Shown piece after piece: positions 41,284-49,663 of a stretch of DNA of 64,000 bases. Under the pieces are notes generated by a model. It saw only the letters and a list, made by a program, of their open reading frames with translations. It made no database searches and had not been told where the DNA came from. The DNA is from a virus, in IMG/VR virus record IMGVR_UViG_3300042945_001689, positions 1-64,000 of that record, one strand, 5' to 3'. The position numbers and the translations under genes are program-made. Position 1 is the stretch's first letter. Every line of letters begins with the position of its first letter.

Positions 41284-43317
41284 TCAGGAAACAGTTTTAA
41301 TTTCACAATAGTCTGTAGTACAGTACATTTCTCCAATAGAATCAAGATTTTCAACACCATCATAAATTGCATCAAAGTTAATATGAGCAACCTTTCCAAC
41401 ATAAACATCATACTCTTCTTTAGTAATTTGTGTGTATGGCTGTTGTGGATAGGTATGATTTCCCATTGGGAGGAATGAAACTGCTTTTAATTGACCTTCA
41501 TACATGTGAAGTGCTGGAGCAATATGTTTTGTTTCTGTTTCTTTGTCAAAAGATAAAGTTACAGAGACTCCATTATCTGACCAATATTTTTGTGTAGTTG
41601 CAGCAAGACCAATCTTTTCAAAAAGACTTACATCCTTCTCTGATCTTGGATGTCCTGAAGACACTGGGAAGTATACTACGCTAGTATTTGCCGATACTAA
41701 ATCATCTTCAATTTTATACCCTGCTGCTTTAAATAAATGCAACATTGGATCTGTATTTCCAAAACGAATTGCACGTAAGAAATATTCTCCACCAACAGAC
41801 CAATGAACTCCTGGAGATGCTCCAGAAAGTAATGAGACAGATCCTGAAGGTTTTACAGTAGTTACACGAATTGACTCACGAACACATAGCCATTCTGAAT
41901 ATTGCTTATCGTAATGGCGAATCTTTTTATATCCTTCGTCCATCCACTCTCTGGTTGTTGGCATTCCATTAATATCAGTGAAAGATGCAATTCCAGTTAA
42001 AGATGTTCCAATTCTGCGGTTTCTTTGCATAATACCGTTTGTAATTTGCCAATGTGTTGGAAGTAATGTTACAGTTTTTCCATAAAGATATGCAAACTTT
42101 AGTGTACGCATAAAATCTTCTTTATCTGTGTGACGATTTAAATGAACTTCAACAAGTGTACAAAGTTCATAGGACTCTAGTGGTTGTTCCGCACAAGGAT
42201 TAAAACCCATAACACGATAATCTTTTCCATCTGCTGGATCTGCTAATCTTCCATAATTTCTTGCAACATCAAGCCAAATAAAACCAGGCTCTCCGTTATC
42301 TGCAATTAAATCTACATAGTCTTCATAATGAGTTCCAACTTCAGCAGAGATTGAGTTATTACTCATCCATGCCCACCCTGGATTTTCTGAATCAAATGAG
42401 TTACGATCTGGAAATACTTCTGAGTTTTTAAGATTAATAAAGTCTTTATCATTTGGATTTCCAAGAGCAAGAGTTGCAGATCTTCGAACATTTCCAGAAA
42501 CAACACATGTTCCAATAAGATTTACAATATCTACGATTGCTCTAGAATCTAACTTCTCTCCTGCTCTGGAGCCAATAACTTTGCGTATCCTTGTATGTAG
42601 ATCAATCAATGGTTTTGGACCGCTTGCAACCCCACCAAAGCCTTTAATTGGTGCTCCTAGAGGACGGATCAGATCATAGTTAAATTCTTGAATTGGTTGA
42701 TTTGTTCTTAAGAATGAATTAAGCAAAAGCCTAACAGATTCTACCCAACCTTCACGAGTATCTGGAATATCATATACAGATGCTGGTTCTGTTGGTGCAT
42801 AAATAGATAAATCTTTTTCTTGACCTACCGTGTCAAATCCAACTCCGATTCCAAGCATTAAAGCATCCATAACCCACGCAAATAAAGATCCAGGATCATT
42901 ACGATCAATATCTCTGGTTGAAACCATCGCACAGTTCTGAAGAGAAGCAGAGTTTTTCTTTTCCATTGTCATTGGAGTACCAAAAGCCCATAGACCTCTT
43001 CCTGGTGGAGTCCACTTCAAAGTAAACATACGGTCATAGGCTTCTTGTGCTGATTTTTGTGCCTTATAGTCATTCCAAGGTAGTCTGTTTTCTTTTGCAT
43101 GATTCTTTTGTACTGAATACATACCTTCGATCACTCTTTTACAAACCTCATGCCATCTTTCCTTAGTTCCATCCTCTTTTACACGGGAATAAGTACGGAT
43201 AAAAGTAATCTCTCCTAATGAGTTAAGACCAGCATCCTTAAAGCCAAAAGGAGGCTCTATTTCTGCATATTTTGTAACAAAATCATCGGAAAGGCGAAAA
43301 GAAAAAACATCTGACAT
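41284..43317 (-). CDS. nrdJ: adenosylcobalamin-dependent ribonucleotide reductase (class II, monomeric)
   Basis: The 677-residue enzyme makes deoxynucleotides. The active-site cysteines are Cys129 (LQNCAMVS), Cys375 and Cys386 in NPCAEQPLESYELC with Glu377, and the C-terminal shuttle pair Cys666-x4-Cys671 (CTTDYC). This spacing matches the monomeric Lactobacillus-type triphosphate reductase. It uses vitamin B12 coenzyme to make the thiyl radical and needs no small subunit, so B12 must come from the host or its surroundings. The gene is placed between adhesin genes and the head operon rather than near dnaE. AGGAGA and a promoter lie upstream. Confidence 0.95.
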   Translation of the reverse strand: MSDVFSFRLSDDFVTKYAEIEPPFGFKDAGLNSLGEITFIRTYSRVKEDGTKERWHEVCKRVIEGMYSVQKNHAKENRLPWNDYKAQKSAQEAYDRMFTLKWTPPGRGLWAFGTPMTMEKKNSASLQNCAMVSTRDIDRNDPGSLFAWVMDALMLGIGVGFDTVGQEKDLSIYAPTEPASVYDIPDTREGWVESVRLLLNSFLRTNQPIQEFNYDLIRPLGAPIKGFGGVASGPKPLIDLHTRIRKVIGSRAGEKLDSRAIVDIVNLIGTCVVSGNVRRSATLALGNPNDKDFINLKNSEVFPDRNSFDSENPGWAWMSNNSISAEVGTHYEDYVDLIADNGEPGFIWLDVARNYGRLADPADGKDYRVMGFNPCAEQPLESYELCTLVEVHLNRHTDKEDFMRTLKFAYLYGKTVTLLPTHWQITNGIMQRNRRIGTSLTGIASFTDINGMPTTREWMDEGYKKIRHYDKQYSEWLCVRESIRVTTVKPSGSVSLLSGASPGVHWSVGGEYFLRAIRFGNTDPMLHLFKAAGYKIEDDLVSANTSVVYFPVSSGHPRSEKDVSLFEKIGLAATTQKYWSDNGVSVTLSFDKETETKHIAPALHMYEGQLKAVSFLPMGNHTYPQQPYTQITKEEYDVYVGKVAHINFDAIYDGVENLDSIGEMYCTTDYCEIKTVS

Positions 43318-43359
43318 AAGTATAAATCTCCTAATTAAATTGAATTTGAATAATAACTA

Positions 43360-43365
43360 ATTGTA
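43360..43365 (-). promoter_or_regulatory. extended -10 promoter of nrdJ
   Basis: CTGCTACAAT on the minus strand, 43 bases before the start at 43317. No good -35 is present. Confidence 0.5.
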
Positions 43366-43385
43366 GCAGAGTTTTTATTTTCTAC

Positions 43386-43416
43386 AAACTCTACATCTTT
43401 AGATTAGGTAGAGTTT
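43386..43416. terminator. possible bidirectional terminator hairpin
   Basis: AAACTCTAC (43386-43394) and GTAGAGTTT (43408-43416) form a perfect 9-base stem with a 13-base loop, between the stop of the downstream-facing gene and the reductase promoter. The T-runs beside it are short, so the call is weak. Confidence 0.4.
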
Positions 43417-43433
43417 TTAATATATAAAAACTA

Positions 43434-44165
43434 CTACTTGTATGTTCTTTGTTCCCAAATTTTATTTTTATATACTCCACCATTTGGTTTTCTGTATATT
43501 TTACTATTTGCAATATTTTTATAAACTATAACATTTGAATTAATTATATTGAATTCACTTTCCCAATTATCCCTTTTAAATGGAATCATTTGAACTATTG
43601 GAGTACCTTTTGGTAATATTCCAGAAAATTCTTTATTTATAAAAAATGGCATGCTTCCTGGCAACAAGACCTTATCATTATCTACAATTCCAGAAACTGT
43701 ATAAAAAGGCAACTCAAACCTATTTAAAGGATGTGTATACAATACGCTATAACCCTCTGGAACTTGAATTCCCCAATCTGCAAACCAAGCAAAATGATCA
43801 TCTCTATATCCATGTGGTGTAACAAAACCATCCATTTTGCTTCTTGGTGTACAAAAATCTTTATATTTTAAGTCTTCTATTTCAACACTTAATCCATTTT
43901 CACTTTGTATAAAATTAATATCACACGGTGTTAAATATGTGTATCCAGATCCCATTACGTCAAAAACTGCTGGACAGGCCTTCCAAGTTGGCATTTTGCC
44001 ACCATCTTGCCCAATATAAAAATCATTATTTTGTGGATTTTTAATAAATCTATCCATTTTTCGATACCACTCTGGAATAGTTTTAAGTATAGATGTTGGC
44101 TTAAATAGACTGTCTTGGTTTAACCATGGTCTATTATTAGTAAAAATTATTTTTTTAATGTCCAT
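43434..44165 (-). CDS. hypothetical protein distantly like DUF6065
   Basis: The 243-residue protein contains IPEWYRKM, ACPAVFDVMGSGYTYLTPCDINF, YTHPLNRFELPFYTVSG and FSGILPKGTPIVQMIPFKRDNWESE. The order (aromatic start, tP-D, IP/TP-I-xxxxPF) resembles the neighbouring DUF6065-type protein and I suspect a distant common fold. Such genes sit next to 2OG-Fe(II) oxygenases in phages, and the family's function is unknown. Overlaps the upstream gene by one base. Confidence 0.45.
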   Translation of the reverse strand: MDIKKIIFTNNRPWLNQDSLFKPTSILKTIPEWYRKMDRFIKNPQNNDFYIGQDGGKMPTWKACPAVFDVMGSGYTYLTPCDINFIQSENGLSVEIEDLKYKDFCTPRSKMDGFVTPHGYRDDHFAWFADWGIQVPEGYSVLYTHPLNRFELPFYTVSGIVDNDKVLLPGSMPFFINKEFSGILPKGTPIVQMIPFKRDNWESEFNIINSNVIVYKNIANSKIYRKPNGGVYKNKIWEQRTYK

Positions 44166-44881
44166 TATTTTTTTCTTTTATCATTTGTTTTTAATCTAAT
44201 TGTTTTTAATTCATGCTTTCCTACAGGAATATCTGATTCGTCTGTAGCATTTCTGTAAAAGTGTGTCCACTCACCAACTCTATTTTTTAATTGAGACACC
44301 TCTCCATATTTTTTATTTTTAATTTCATCTTCTTTAGAAAAAACATAATCATTAATATCTAATTCATATTGGTTTATGTTTTGTAAAGATATTGGAACAA
44401 TAGCAGCAATAGGAGTTTTTGCTGGAATTGTTATAACAACATTTGGTTTTGTAACTTTGGCTGCTAGTGGCAATGGATATCTAAAAAAAGAAGTAGAAAT
44501 AAGTGTTGTGTATAAATGAATTCCATCAATAAATAGATTTGGAACTGGCATTGTTAACAAAGTTGTATTTTCATCAGTAATAAATTTAGTAAATGTATCA
44601 AAACTTAGCGTTGCACTTCTTCTATTTTCATTGACATATTTGTTACCAGATAGGATAGTTATATGACCATCCTCTTTATCTGTATCAATTCCGTCCCAAA
44701 TAAAACTAATATCTTCATCAAAACTAATTCCCCAACCTAATGTATTTGAAATTGATAACGGAAAACAATGATATGCGTGTGCATTTGACACATTGTCCAT
44801 CCAATCTCTTTTAGCAGAAATTTGAGAGATGTTTACACCAGAATTTGGCATCATGTATGCATTAAAAACTTTATTAGTCAT
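44165..44881 (-). CDS. DUF6065-like protein, copy 2
   Basis: The 238-residue protein (ATG at 44881, within the stop region of the preceding oxygenase) has the signature KRDWMDNVSNAHAYHCFPLSISNTLGWGISF, then DISFIWDGID, and PAKTPIAAIVPISL near residue 170. It is a clear paralog of the gene at 56106-56825. DUF6065-type proteins are uncharacterised; the pairing with 2OG oxygenases in both copies here suggests that the two act together. Confidence 0.7.
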   Translation of the reverse strand: MTNKVFNAYMMPNSGVNISQISAKRDWMDNVSNAHAYHCFPLSISNTLGWGISFDEDISFIWDGIDTDKEDGHITILSGNKYVNENRRSATLSFDTFTKFITDENTTLLTMPVPNLFIDGIHLYTTLISTSFFRYPLPLAAKVTKPNVVITIPAKTPIAAIVPISLQNINQYELDINDYVFSKEDEIKNKKYGEVSQLKNRVGEWTHFYRNATDESDIPVGKHELKTIRLKTNDKRKK

Positions 44882-45554
44882 TTGTTTCTTCATGAAGGTC
44901 TGGCCTATGATATTTTGCGCTATAATCAAGCATTGTTACTAACGAATATTTTGTTCCAGATACCACTGGCATTGCTGTATGAGGATACATATAGTTTGAT
45001 GGAAAAATATATAAATCACCTGCCTGTGGTTTAACTTTTATTCCTTGTAGTCTAAAATCCAACTCTCCACCTTCGTAATCATCATTTAAATATCCTACTA
45101 AAGAAACTACACAGTTATATGTAGGACCTTGATCATGATGCTCTTGAAAATGTTGTCCTGGACCATATTTTATAAAATTAAATGATTCCCAGTATCTTAG
45201 TTCTCCAACACGAAAAAAATGAGAGTAGTCTTTAACTGCTGGAAGTTGTAAGTCATAACAGTCCTGCCAGACTTCTTGCAGCAAAACTGATTGAACGCTT
45301 TTATCATTCAGTAAATTTTCTTTTCTATATTTAAAATCAACACAGTCTCTATATTCTGGAATTTTTTGGGCATATCCAACTAAAGCCTCTCTCCAAAAAT
45401 AATTTGGATTTTTGCCTGTTAGACTATTTTCTAGTCTACTAATTATTTTCATGTCTTTTTTAAATACATTTCTATAAACTGCTATTCCATCTGCAAGTAA
45501 TTCTTTACTATCCCAAGTTGGATTTTCAACAACATTTGGTTCAAAATTAATCAT
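44874..45554 (-). CDS. 2OG-Fe(II) oxygenase, P4H type (A)
   Basis: The 226-residue enzyme has His139-x-Asp141 (EHHDQG), distal His192 (YPHTAM) and Lys202 (SGTKYS), the iron and 2-oxoglutarate ligands of a P4H-type dioxygenase. The YLNDDYEGGE block lies in between. Such enzymes hydroxylate prolines or other protein or small-molecule targets using O2, Fe(II) and 2-oxoglutarate. It is coupled to its paralog upstream and to the DUF6065 gene downstream. Substrate unknown; the nearby PPPF-repeat protein is the candidate I propose. Confidence 0.85.
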   Translation of the reverse strand: MINFEPNVVENPTWDSKELLADGIAVYRNVFKKDMKIISRLENSLTGKNPNYFWREALVGYAQKIPEYRDCVDFKYRKENLLNDKSVQSVLLQEVWQDCYDLQLPAVKDYSHFFRVGELRYWESFNFIKYGPGQHFQEHHDQGPTYNCVVSLVGYLNDDYEGGELDFRLQGIKVKPQAGDLYIFPSNYMYPHTAMPVVSGTKYSLVTMLDYSAKYHRPDLHEETND

Positions 45555-46285
45555 TGTTGCCTTTCTGTGTAAGTATACTTATGTCCCAATTCATTAATAT
45601 CTGTCATAATAACAATACAATATTTTGTTCCATTAACCATGTCCATTGACGCATGCTCATAAATATAATTAGATGGAAAAATTGCTATATCACCAAACTT
45701 TGGTTTATAAACTAAGTTGTCTAGCCTTGGAAAAAATAATTCTCCGCCTTCATAATCATCATTTAAATAAATTACAACAGAAACTGTTGTATTATATGCT
45801 GGACCGTGATCTGCATGAATTCTAAATTGCTGTCCTACACCTTCATACTTTACAAAATTAAATGCTTCATAATAGACCACATTAATTCCCCAATAACGAG
45901 CATAGTCATCAACACATAATTTTAAAGTATTGTAAATTTCTTCATACATATCAATTAATTCAGCATTTTGCTCATCTCTTGCTCCCAGAGAATAAGGATT
46001 ATACTTAAAATCAGAGCAGTTTCTAGCATACTTTATTGGTTGATCTGAGTTTGTAACTTTTGCTTCATTCCACTTATACCTTGTTTGTCCATTTAAATTA
46101 TTTTCTAATATACTTAAATATTTTTCACAATTTTCTTTTGAAATTGCATTATTATAGATATTTAAACCTAATCCTGGATTGCTTACTTTAATATTATTAA
46201 AAGTTTTGTCTGGCATTCTAAAAGATGCAGATTCTGACCTATCTTTTGTAAACCAAGGATTTTGTGATTCATTTACTTCAATCAT
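45551..46285 (-). CDS. 2OG-Fe(II) oxygenase, P4H type (B)
   Basis: The 244-residue protein has His157-Ala-Asp159 (RIHADHGPAY), distal His211 (YEHASM) and Lys221 (NGTKYC), with YLNDDYEGGELFFP in between. It is a paralog of the next gene downstream and of the ones at 54834-58112. The N-terminal 100 residues are helical and less conserved. Its start is preceded by AAAGGAGACT, which lies within a hairpin described separately. It directly follows the Hint-domain gene. Confidence 0.85.
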   Translation of the reverse strand: MIEVNESQNPWFTKDRSESASFRMPDKTFNNIKVSNPGLGLNIYNNAISKENCEKYLSILENNLNGQTRYKWNEAKVTNSDQPIKYARNCSDFKYNPYSLGARDEQNAELIDMYEEIYNTLKLCVDDYARYWGINVVYYEAFNFVKYEGVGQQFRIHADHGPAYNTTVSVVIYLNDDYEGGELFFPRLDNLVYKPKFGDIAIFPSNYIYEHASMDMVNGTKYCIVIMTDINELGHKYTYTERQQ

Positions 46286-46290
46286 TAGCG

Positions 46291-46336
46291 AGTCTCCTTT
46301 ATTTAATTATAGCATAAGAATTATTTAAAGGAGACT
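46291..46336 (-). promoter_or_regulatory. promoter inside a ribosome-binding-site hairpin
   Basis: On the minus strand AGTCTCCTTT (46336-46327) is a perfect 10-base complement of AAAGGAGACT (46300-46291), which is the Shine-Dalgarno of the oxygenase gene. The 26-base loop contains TTATGCTATAAT (46311-46306 for the -10). A transcript initiated there would start at about 46299, at the beginning of the Shine-Dalgarno, so it lacks the other arm. Only read-through RNA forms the hairpin. T4 gene e is controlled in this way. Confidence 0.65.
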
Positions 46337-46343
46337 GCGCTTT

Positions 46344-47648
46344 TTATTCAATACTTTGATCTCTTGTGTCATATACTAACATATTTTCTGTAAAGAAGTT
46401 GTCGTATGGTTCACAGTTAATCGAATATACTGTTTCTTCATAATTTAGAACGTCTAATGAATCAATATTGACAAACCCTAACTCTTCATATGAATATACC
46501 ATATATGTGTCATCAATTGAATCAATTCTTAAGAATTTTGAAACATTATCTTTTTTAGTTAAAATATAATGCGTTTCAGAATATGCATCGCCGTTAAGAA
46601 GATATACTTTATCTACTTGCTTTGATGATACTGCATAAACTGTAGTTTCTCTTAAATTGGTTTCATTTAGGATTAAGTCTTCTGCTGTCCAATTTAACCA
46701 ATCAGCGTTATGTGCTGAGGCTTGTTCTGGAAGTTCCATAGCAATTAAAACATCTCCTACAACTATGTCTTTGGCTTCTTTTCTGCCATTGGTAGTCATG
46801 ATGCCTGTATTGCTGGCAATGGAATACTCTGAGAATCCAAACCCTGGGAAAAATGGTCCGAATGGTGGTGGGAATGGTGGTGGGAATGGTGGTGGGAATG
46901 GTGGTGGGAATGGTGGTGGGAATGGTGGTGGTGCGAAACTTGGGAAGAACGGAAAGAACGGGAAGAATGGGAAAAATGGGAAGAATGGGAAGAATGGTGA
47001 AAGTGTAGTAACGCTAGAAGTTGTTGCTCCTAATGATGCTCCATTAGCATTTGTTGCAGTAACAGTGTAAGTCTGTGAAGTTCCTGCTGTATCAGCAATA
47101 GTTGATGATGTTGCTGATGATGCTAAATCTCCAGAAGAAGTTCCGTCAGAACCAGTAACGTTATGCTTAGATAAAGCCTTTCCACCAGTGGCACCAATTG
47201 TCCAACTGATTGTGTTTTGGTTAACACCAGCACTGGCGACCGCACCTTGAGGCGCTTGTGGAACTGTTGTTGCAGTTACTGAAGAAGAAGTTGTTCCGCT
47301 TGCAGTTCCTGCAGCGTTTGTTCCTTTTACTGTAAATGTGTATGAAGTATTTGATGCTAATCCCTGAAAAGTATAAGAAGGAGTGGAAGAGCCAGTATTT
47401 ACTTCGTAAGTTGAGGGGGTTGTTGTAATGATATAAGCAGTTGCTGCTGGAGATCCCGCTGGCAATGTCCAAGTAAGGCTTACTGCTCCACCTGTGCCTG
47501 CTGCAGATGCTGCTGAAGTAGTATTAGCAGTAGCAAGATAAGGACGAGATGTTCCTACATCTGTACCACTTAAGGAAGTAACATTATCTGGTTGCAAAAA
47601 GTTGTCTTGTGCTGAAGACTTGATACCTCTTTTTTTACTAACTGCCAT
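46344..47648 (-). CDS. Pro/Phe-repeat protein with Hint domain (copy 2)
   Basis: The 434-residue protein has two fibronectin-III-like domains (about 45-128 and 130-215), an FFP repeat tract (218-236), PPPF repeats (240-263) and a Hint-like domain (276-427). The Hint shows position-1 Ser276, GDVL near 298, SETH at 357-360 in place of TxxH, and NFFTENMLVYD at its end, where inteins have ...VHN. No C-terminal partner follows (7 residues). So it resembles a bacterial intein-like domain that may cleave or attach its N-terminal part, or is merely structural. It lies after a fiber gene and before P4H-type oxygenases. A promoter and AGAGGAG precede it. Confidence 0.7.
   Translation of the reverse strand: MAVSKKRGIKSSAQDNFLQPDNVTSLSGTDVGTSRPYLATANTTSAASAAGTGGAVSLTWTLPAGSPAATAYIITTTPSTYEVNTGSSTPSYTFQGLASNTSYTFTVKGTNAAGTASGTTSSSVTATTVPQAPQGAVASAGVNQNTISWTIGATGGKALSKHNVTGSDGTSSGDLASSATSSTIADTAGTSQTYTVTATNANGASLGATTSSVTTLSPFFPFFPFFPFFPFFPFFPSFAPPPFPPPFPPPFPPPFPPPFPPPFGPFFPGFGFSEYSIASNTGIMTTNGRKEAKDIVVGDVLIAMELPEQASAHNADWLNWTAEDLILNETNLRETTVYAVSSKQVDKVYLLNGDAYSETHYILTKKDNVSKFLRIDSIDDTYMVYSYEELGFVNIDSLDVLNYEETVYSINCEPYDNFFTENMLVYDTRDQSIE
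46861..47000 (-). repeat. tandem coding repeats (PPPF and FFP)
   Basis: 12-base units (five near-identical, 46861-46920 and a sixth variant) encode PPPF, and 9-base units (46939-46998) encode FFP on the minus strand. They are in-frame protein repeats, very regular at the DNA level, which favours slippage and length changes. Confidence 0.85.
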
Positions 47649-47665
47649 TTTTACTCCTCTTTTCT

Positions 47666-47671
47666 ATTATA
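47666..47671 (-). promoter_or_regulatory. extended -10 promoter of the Hint gene
   Basis: TTTGATATAAT on the minus strand, 17 bases before the ATG at 47648. The predicted transcript start lies at the AGAGGAG ribosome-binding site. Confidence 0.55.
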
Positions 47672-47679
47672 TCAAACTA

Positions 47680-49623
47680 TTATGCTTTTAAATCTCCCAT
47701 TACAACCCAAAGATTTGCTGCTCTCTTAAATAATGTTGCTGATGACCATTGTGCACGAAGTTTTAATCCAGGAGTTGCATTTACTGTTGTTGTTCCTGGT
47801 GTTACTGCTTCAATTGTCACTTCGCCAGTATTTGTTCGAAGAATATCAATTGATGTTCCGACTGGATAATTAAGTGTAGCATCTGTTGGGATTAAAACCT
47901 TAACTGCAGTTCCACCTGTATGTGAAACTTCAATTAATGAGTCTCTTTCATTTGCTGCTGAAAGGGTGTATTCTGCTGTCTTCTGAATAATTGATGTCCG
48001 TGATGGAACACCTTCTTTTGTTTGTGTACCGTCGGTAAAAATAAATCCACCAGCAGTTGTACTAATAACTGAAGTTCCGTTTACTTTAAGATCTTTTCCT
48101 GAAGCAAGGTTGATATGCTCGGAAGATGTCCAAGAATCTGTAGAATCTACCCAGTTAAAGGTTTTGTCTGTTGCGCCTTTAAGTGTAATACCTCCGCCAT
48201 CTGCAGTTGTATCAGTAGGAGTTCCTGTATCTCCAAGAACAATGTTTTTGTCTTCAATAACAAGGTTAGTTGAGTTAAGGTTTGTTGTAGTTCCATTAAT
48301 CGTTAAGTTTCCAGAAAGAGTTAAGTCTGTTCCAGAAACGGCTCCTGTAAATGTTGCTCCAGTAAGAGAAGCCTTAGCGTCTAACTGTGTTTGAATGGCT
48401 GAAGTTACCCCATCAACGTAGTTAAGTTCTGTAGTTGATGTGGTTACACCATCAAGAATGTTAAGTTCTGCTGCTGTAGAAGTAATAGAACTTCCAGCAA
48501 TCTGTAAAGTTGTGGCGTTTACTTCGCCTGCAGAGCCATAAATAACTGCTTTGCTATTTGCAATAGTTCCTGCTGATGATCCATCTACTAAGTTAAGTTC
48601 TGCTGCTGTAGAAGTAATAGAAGTGCCAGCAATTTGTAAAGTTGTAGCATTTACTTGGCCTGCTGGACCATAAATTACTGCCTTGCTATCTACAATTGTT
48701 CCAGCAATAGATCCATCTATTAAATTAACTTCTGATGCTGTTGCAGTGACATCTGTTGCACCTGCTGAAAGAACATGTGTATGACCTGTTCCTGCTTTTC
48801 CATCAATCTGTCCTTGAATTCCAGCAGAAACTCCTTCTAGGTACCCTATTTCTGTTGAAGATAGATCTCCAATTGATGTGGTACTTGGAAGAGTTACTGT
48901 TCCAGTAAATGTAGGACCTGCTAGTGCTGCTTTAGCATCTAACTGAGTTTGAATTGCTGAGGTTACACCATTAAGATAACTAATTTCAGTATTTGATACA
49001 TCTGCAACAACTGCTTGCTTATTGTCTAATTGTGTTTGAATTGCTGAAGTAACACCAGCAAGATATCCTAATTCTGTTGATGTTGCACCAGTTGCACTAA
49101 GGTTTCCTGTTGTAACAACAGTTCCGCTTACGTTTGGAAATGTAATAGTTCTATCGGCTGTAGGATCTGTTACTGTTAAAGTGGTTTCATAATCGTTTGC
49201 TGTAGTACCTTCAAAAACAATTCCTGTTGTAGCATTAATTGTTGTGCTGTTAATAGTAGTGGTTGTACCACTTACTGTTAAATCTCCTGAAACGGTAACG
49301 TTTCCACTACCATCGGACAAAACAACTGTGCCTGTTGCATCTGGAAATGTAATTGTACGGTCTGCTGTAGGATCTGTTACGGCAAGAGTTGTTTCAAATG
49401 CGTTGTCTGTAGCACCTTCAAATGTAATGCTTGAACCAAATGATGGGTTTACTGTAGAGGATTGGTCAATAAAGTAGTCAATATTTGCCCAGTGGTTAGT
49501 GCCATCACCGATCTTAAACTTATTAGTGTCTGATTCCCATCCGATTTCACCAGCATTTAGTATTGGGTTTGCTGATGTCCATTGTGCTGCAGTACCTCTG
49601 CGTTGCTGCATTCTTGTTGCCAT
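47680..49623 (-). CDS. tail fiber with Mtd-like N-terminal domain
   Basis: The 647-residue protein starts MATRMQQRRGTAAQWTSANP and GEIGWESDTNKFKIGDG, which is the N-terminal domain of major tropism determinant-like and other fiber proteins that attach to the virion. Then come several repeats of a 45-residue unit (TAAELNLVDG ... VIYGSAGEVNATTLQIAG), typical of shaft repeats. The last 100 residues (EYTLSAANERDSLIEVSH ... ATLFKRAANLWVVMGDLKA) are shared with the fiber at 59014-59814. It precedes the Hint gene in both copies. Mtd in Bordetella phage is diversified by a retroelement; none is seen here. Confidence 0.8.
   Translation of the reverse strand: MATRMQQRRGTAAQWTSANPILNAGEIGWESDTNKFKIGDGTNHWANIDYFIDQSSTVNPSFGSSITFEGATDNAFETTLAVTDPTADRTITFPDATGTVVLSDGSGNVTVSGDLTVSGTTTTINSTTINATTGIVFEGTTANDYETTLTVTDPTADRTITFPNVSGTVVTTGNLSATGATSTELGYLAGVTSAIQTQLDNKQAVVADVSNTEISYLNGVTSAIQTQLDAKAALAGPTFTGTVTLPSTTSIGDLSSTEIGYLEGVSAGIQGQIDGKAGTGHTHVLSAGATDVTATASEVNLIDGSIAGTIVDSKAVIYGPAGQVNATTLQIAGTSITSTAAELNLVDGSSAGTIANSKAVIYGSAGEVNATTLQIAGSSITSTAAELNILDGVTTSTTELNYVDGVTSAIQTQLDAKASLTGATFTGAVSGTDLTLSGNLTINGTTTNLNSTNLVIEDKNIVLGDTGTPTDTTADGGGITLKGATDKTFNWVDSTDSWTSSEHINLASGKDLKVNGTSVISTTAGGFIFTDGTQTKEGVPSRTSIIQKTAEYTLSAANERDSLIEVSHTGGTAVKVLIPTDATLNYPVGTSIDILRTNTGEVTIEAVTPGTTTVNATPGLKLRAQWSSATLFKRAANLWVVMGDLKA
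48480..48770 (-). repeat. fiber shaft repeats
   Basis: Successive copies of a segment encoding SxTSTAAELN(L/I)(V/L)DG and KAVIYGxAGEVNATTLQIAG, about 135 bases each. Related units occur in the fiber at 50143-51969. Confidence 0.75.
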
Positions 49624-49657
49624 ATTATTTTCCTCCTACAGAAAATTTCTTATTTTT

Positions 49658-49663
49658 ATTATA
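49658..49663 (-). promoter_or_regulatory. extended -10 promoter of the fiber gene
   Basis: TCTGTTATAAT on the minus strand, 35 bases before the ATG at 49623. GTAGGAGG lies in the leader. The -10 overlaps the 3' arm of a hairpin at 49663-49690. Confidence 0.55.

Noticed and set aside
35684-43317. Large terminase gene near the portal
   Set aside because: No protein upstream of the portal shows an ATPase or nuclease motif; the gene must lie outside the window.
46861-47000. Regular short repeats resembling a CRISPR array
   Set aside because: Units are 9 and 12 bases with no spacers and lie in frame within a gene. The Cas4-like nuclease elsewhere is a normal phage recombination enzyme.
46657-47070. 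Plus-strand open frame with GGGN and KNG repeats
   Set aside because: It is the antisense of the Pro/Phe repeats of the Hint gene, has no ribosome-binding site and its composition is forced by the repeats.
46344-47648. True self-splicing intein inserted in a fiber protein
   Set aside because: There is no C-terminal extein and the terminal His-Asn is changed, so standard splicing is not expected.
47680-49623. Diversity-generating retroelement suggested by the Mtd-like N-terminus
   Set aside because: No reverse transcriptase and no template/variable repeat pair biased to adenine was seen in the window; this domain is common in ordinary fibers.
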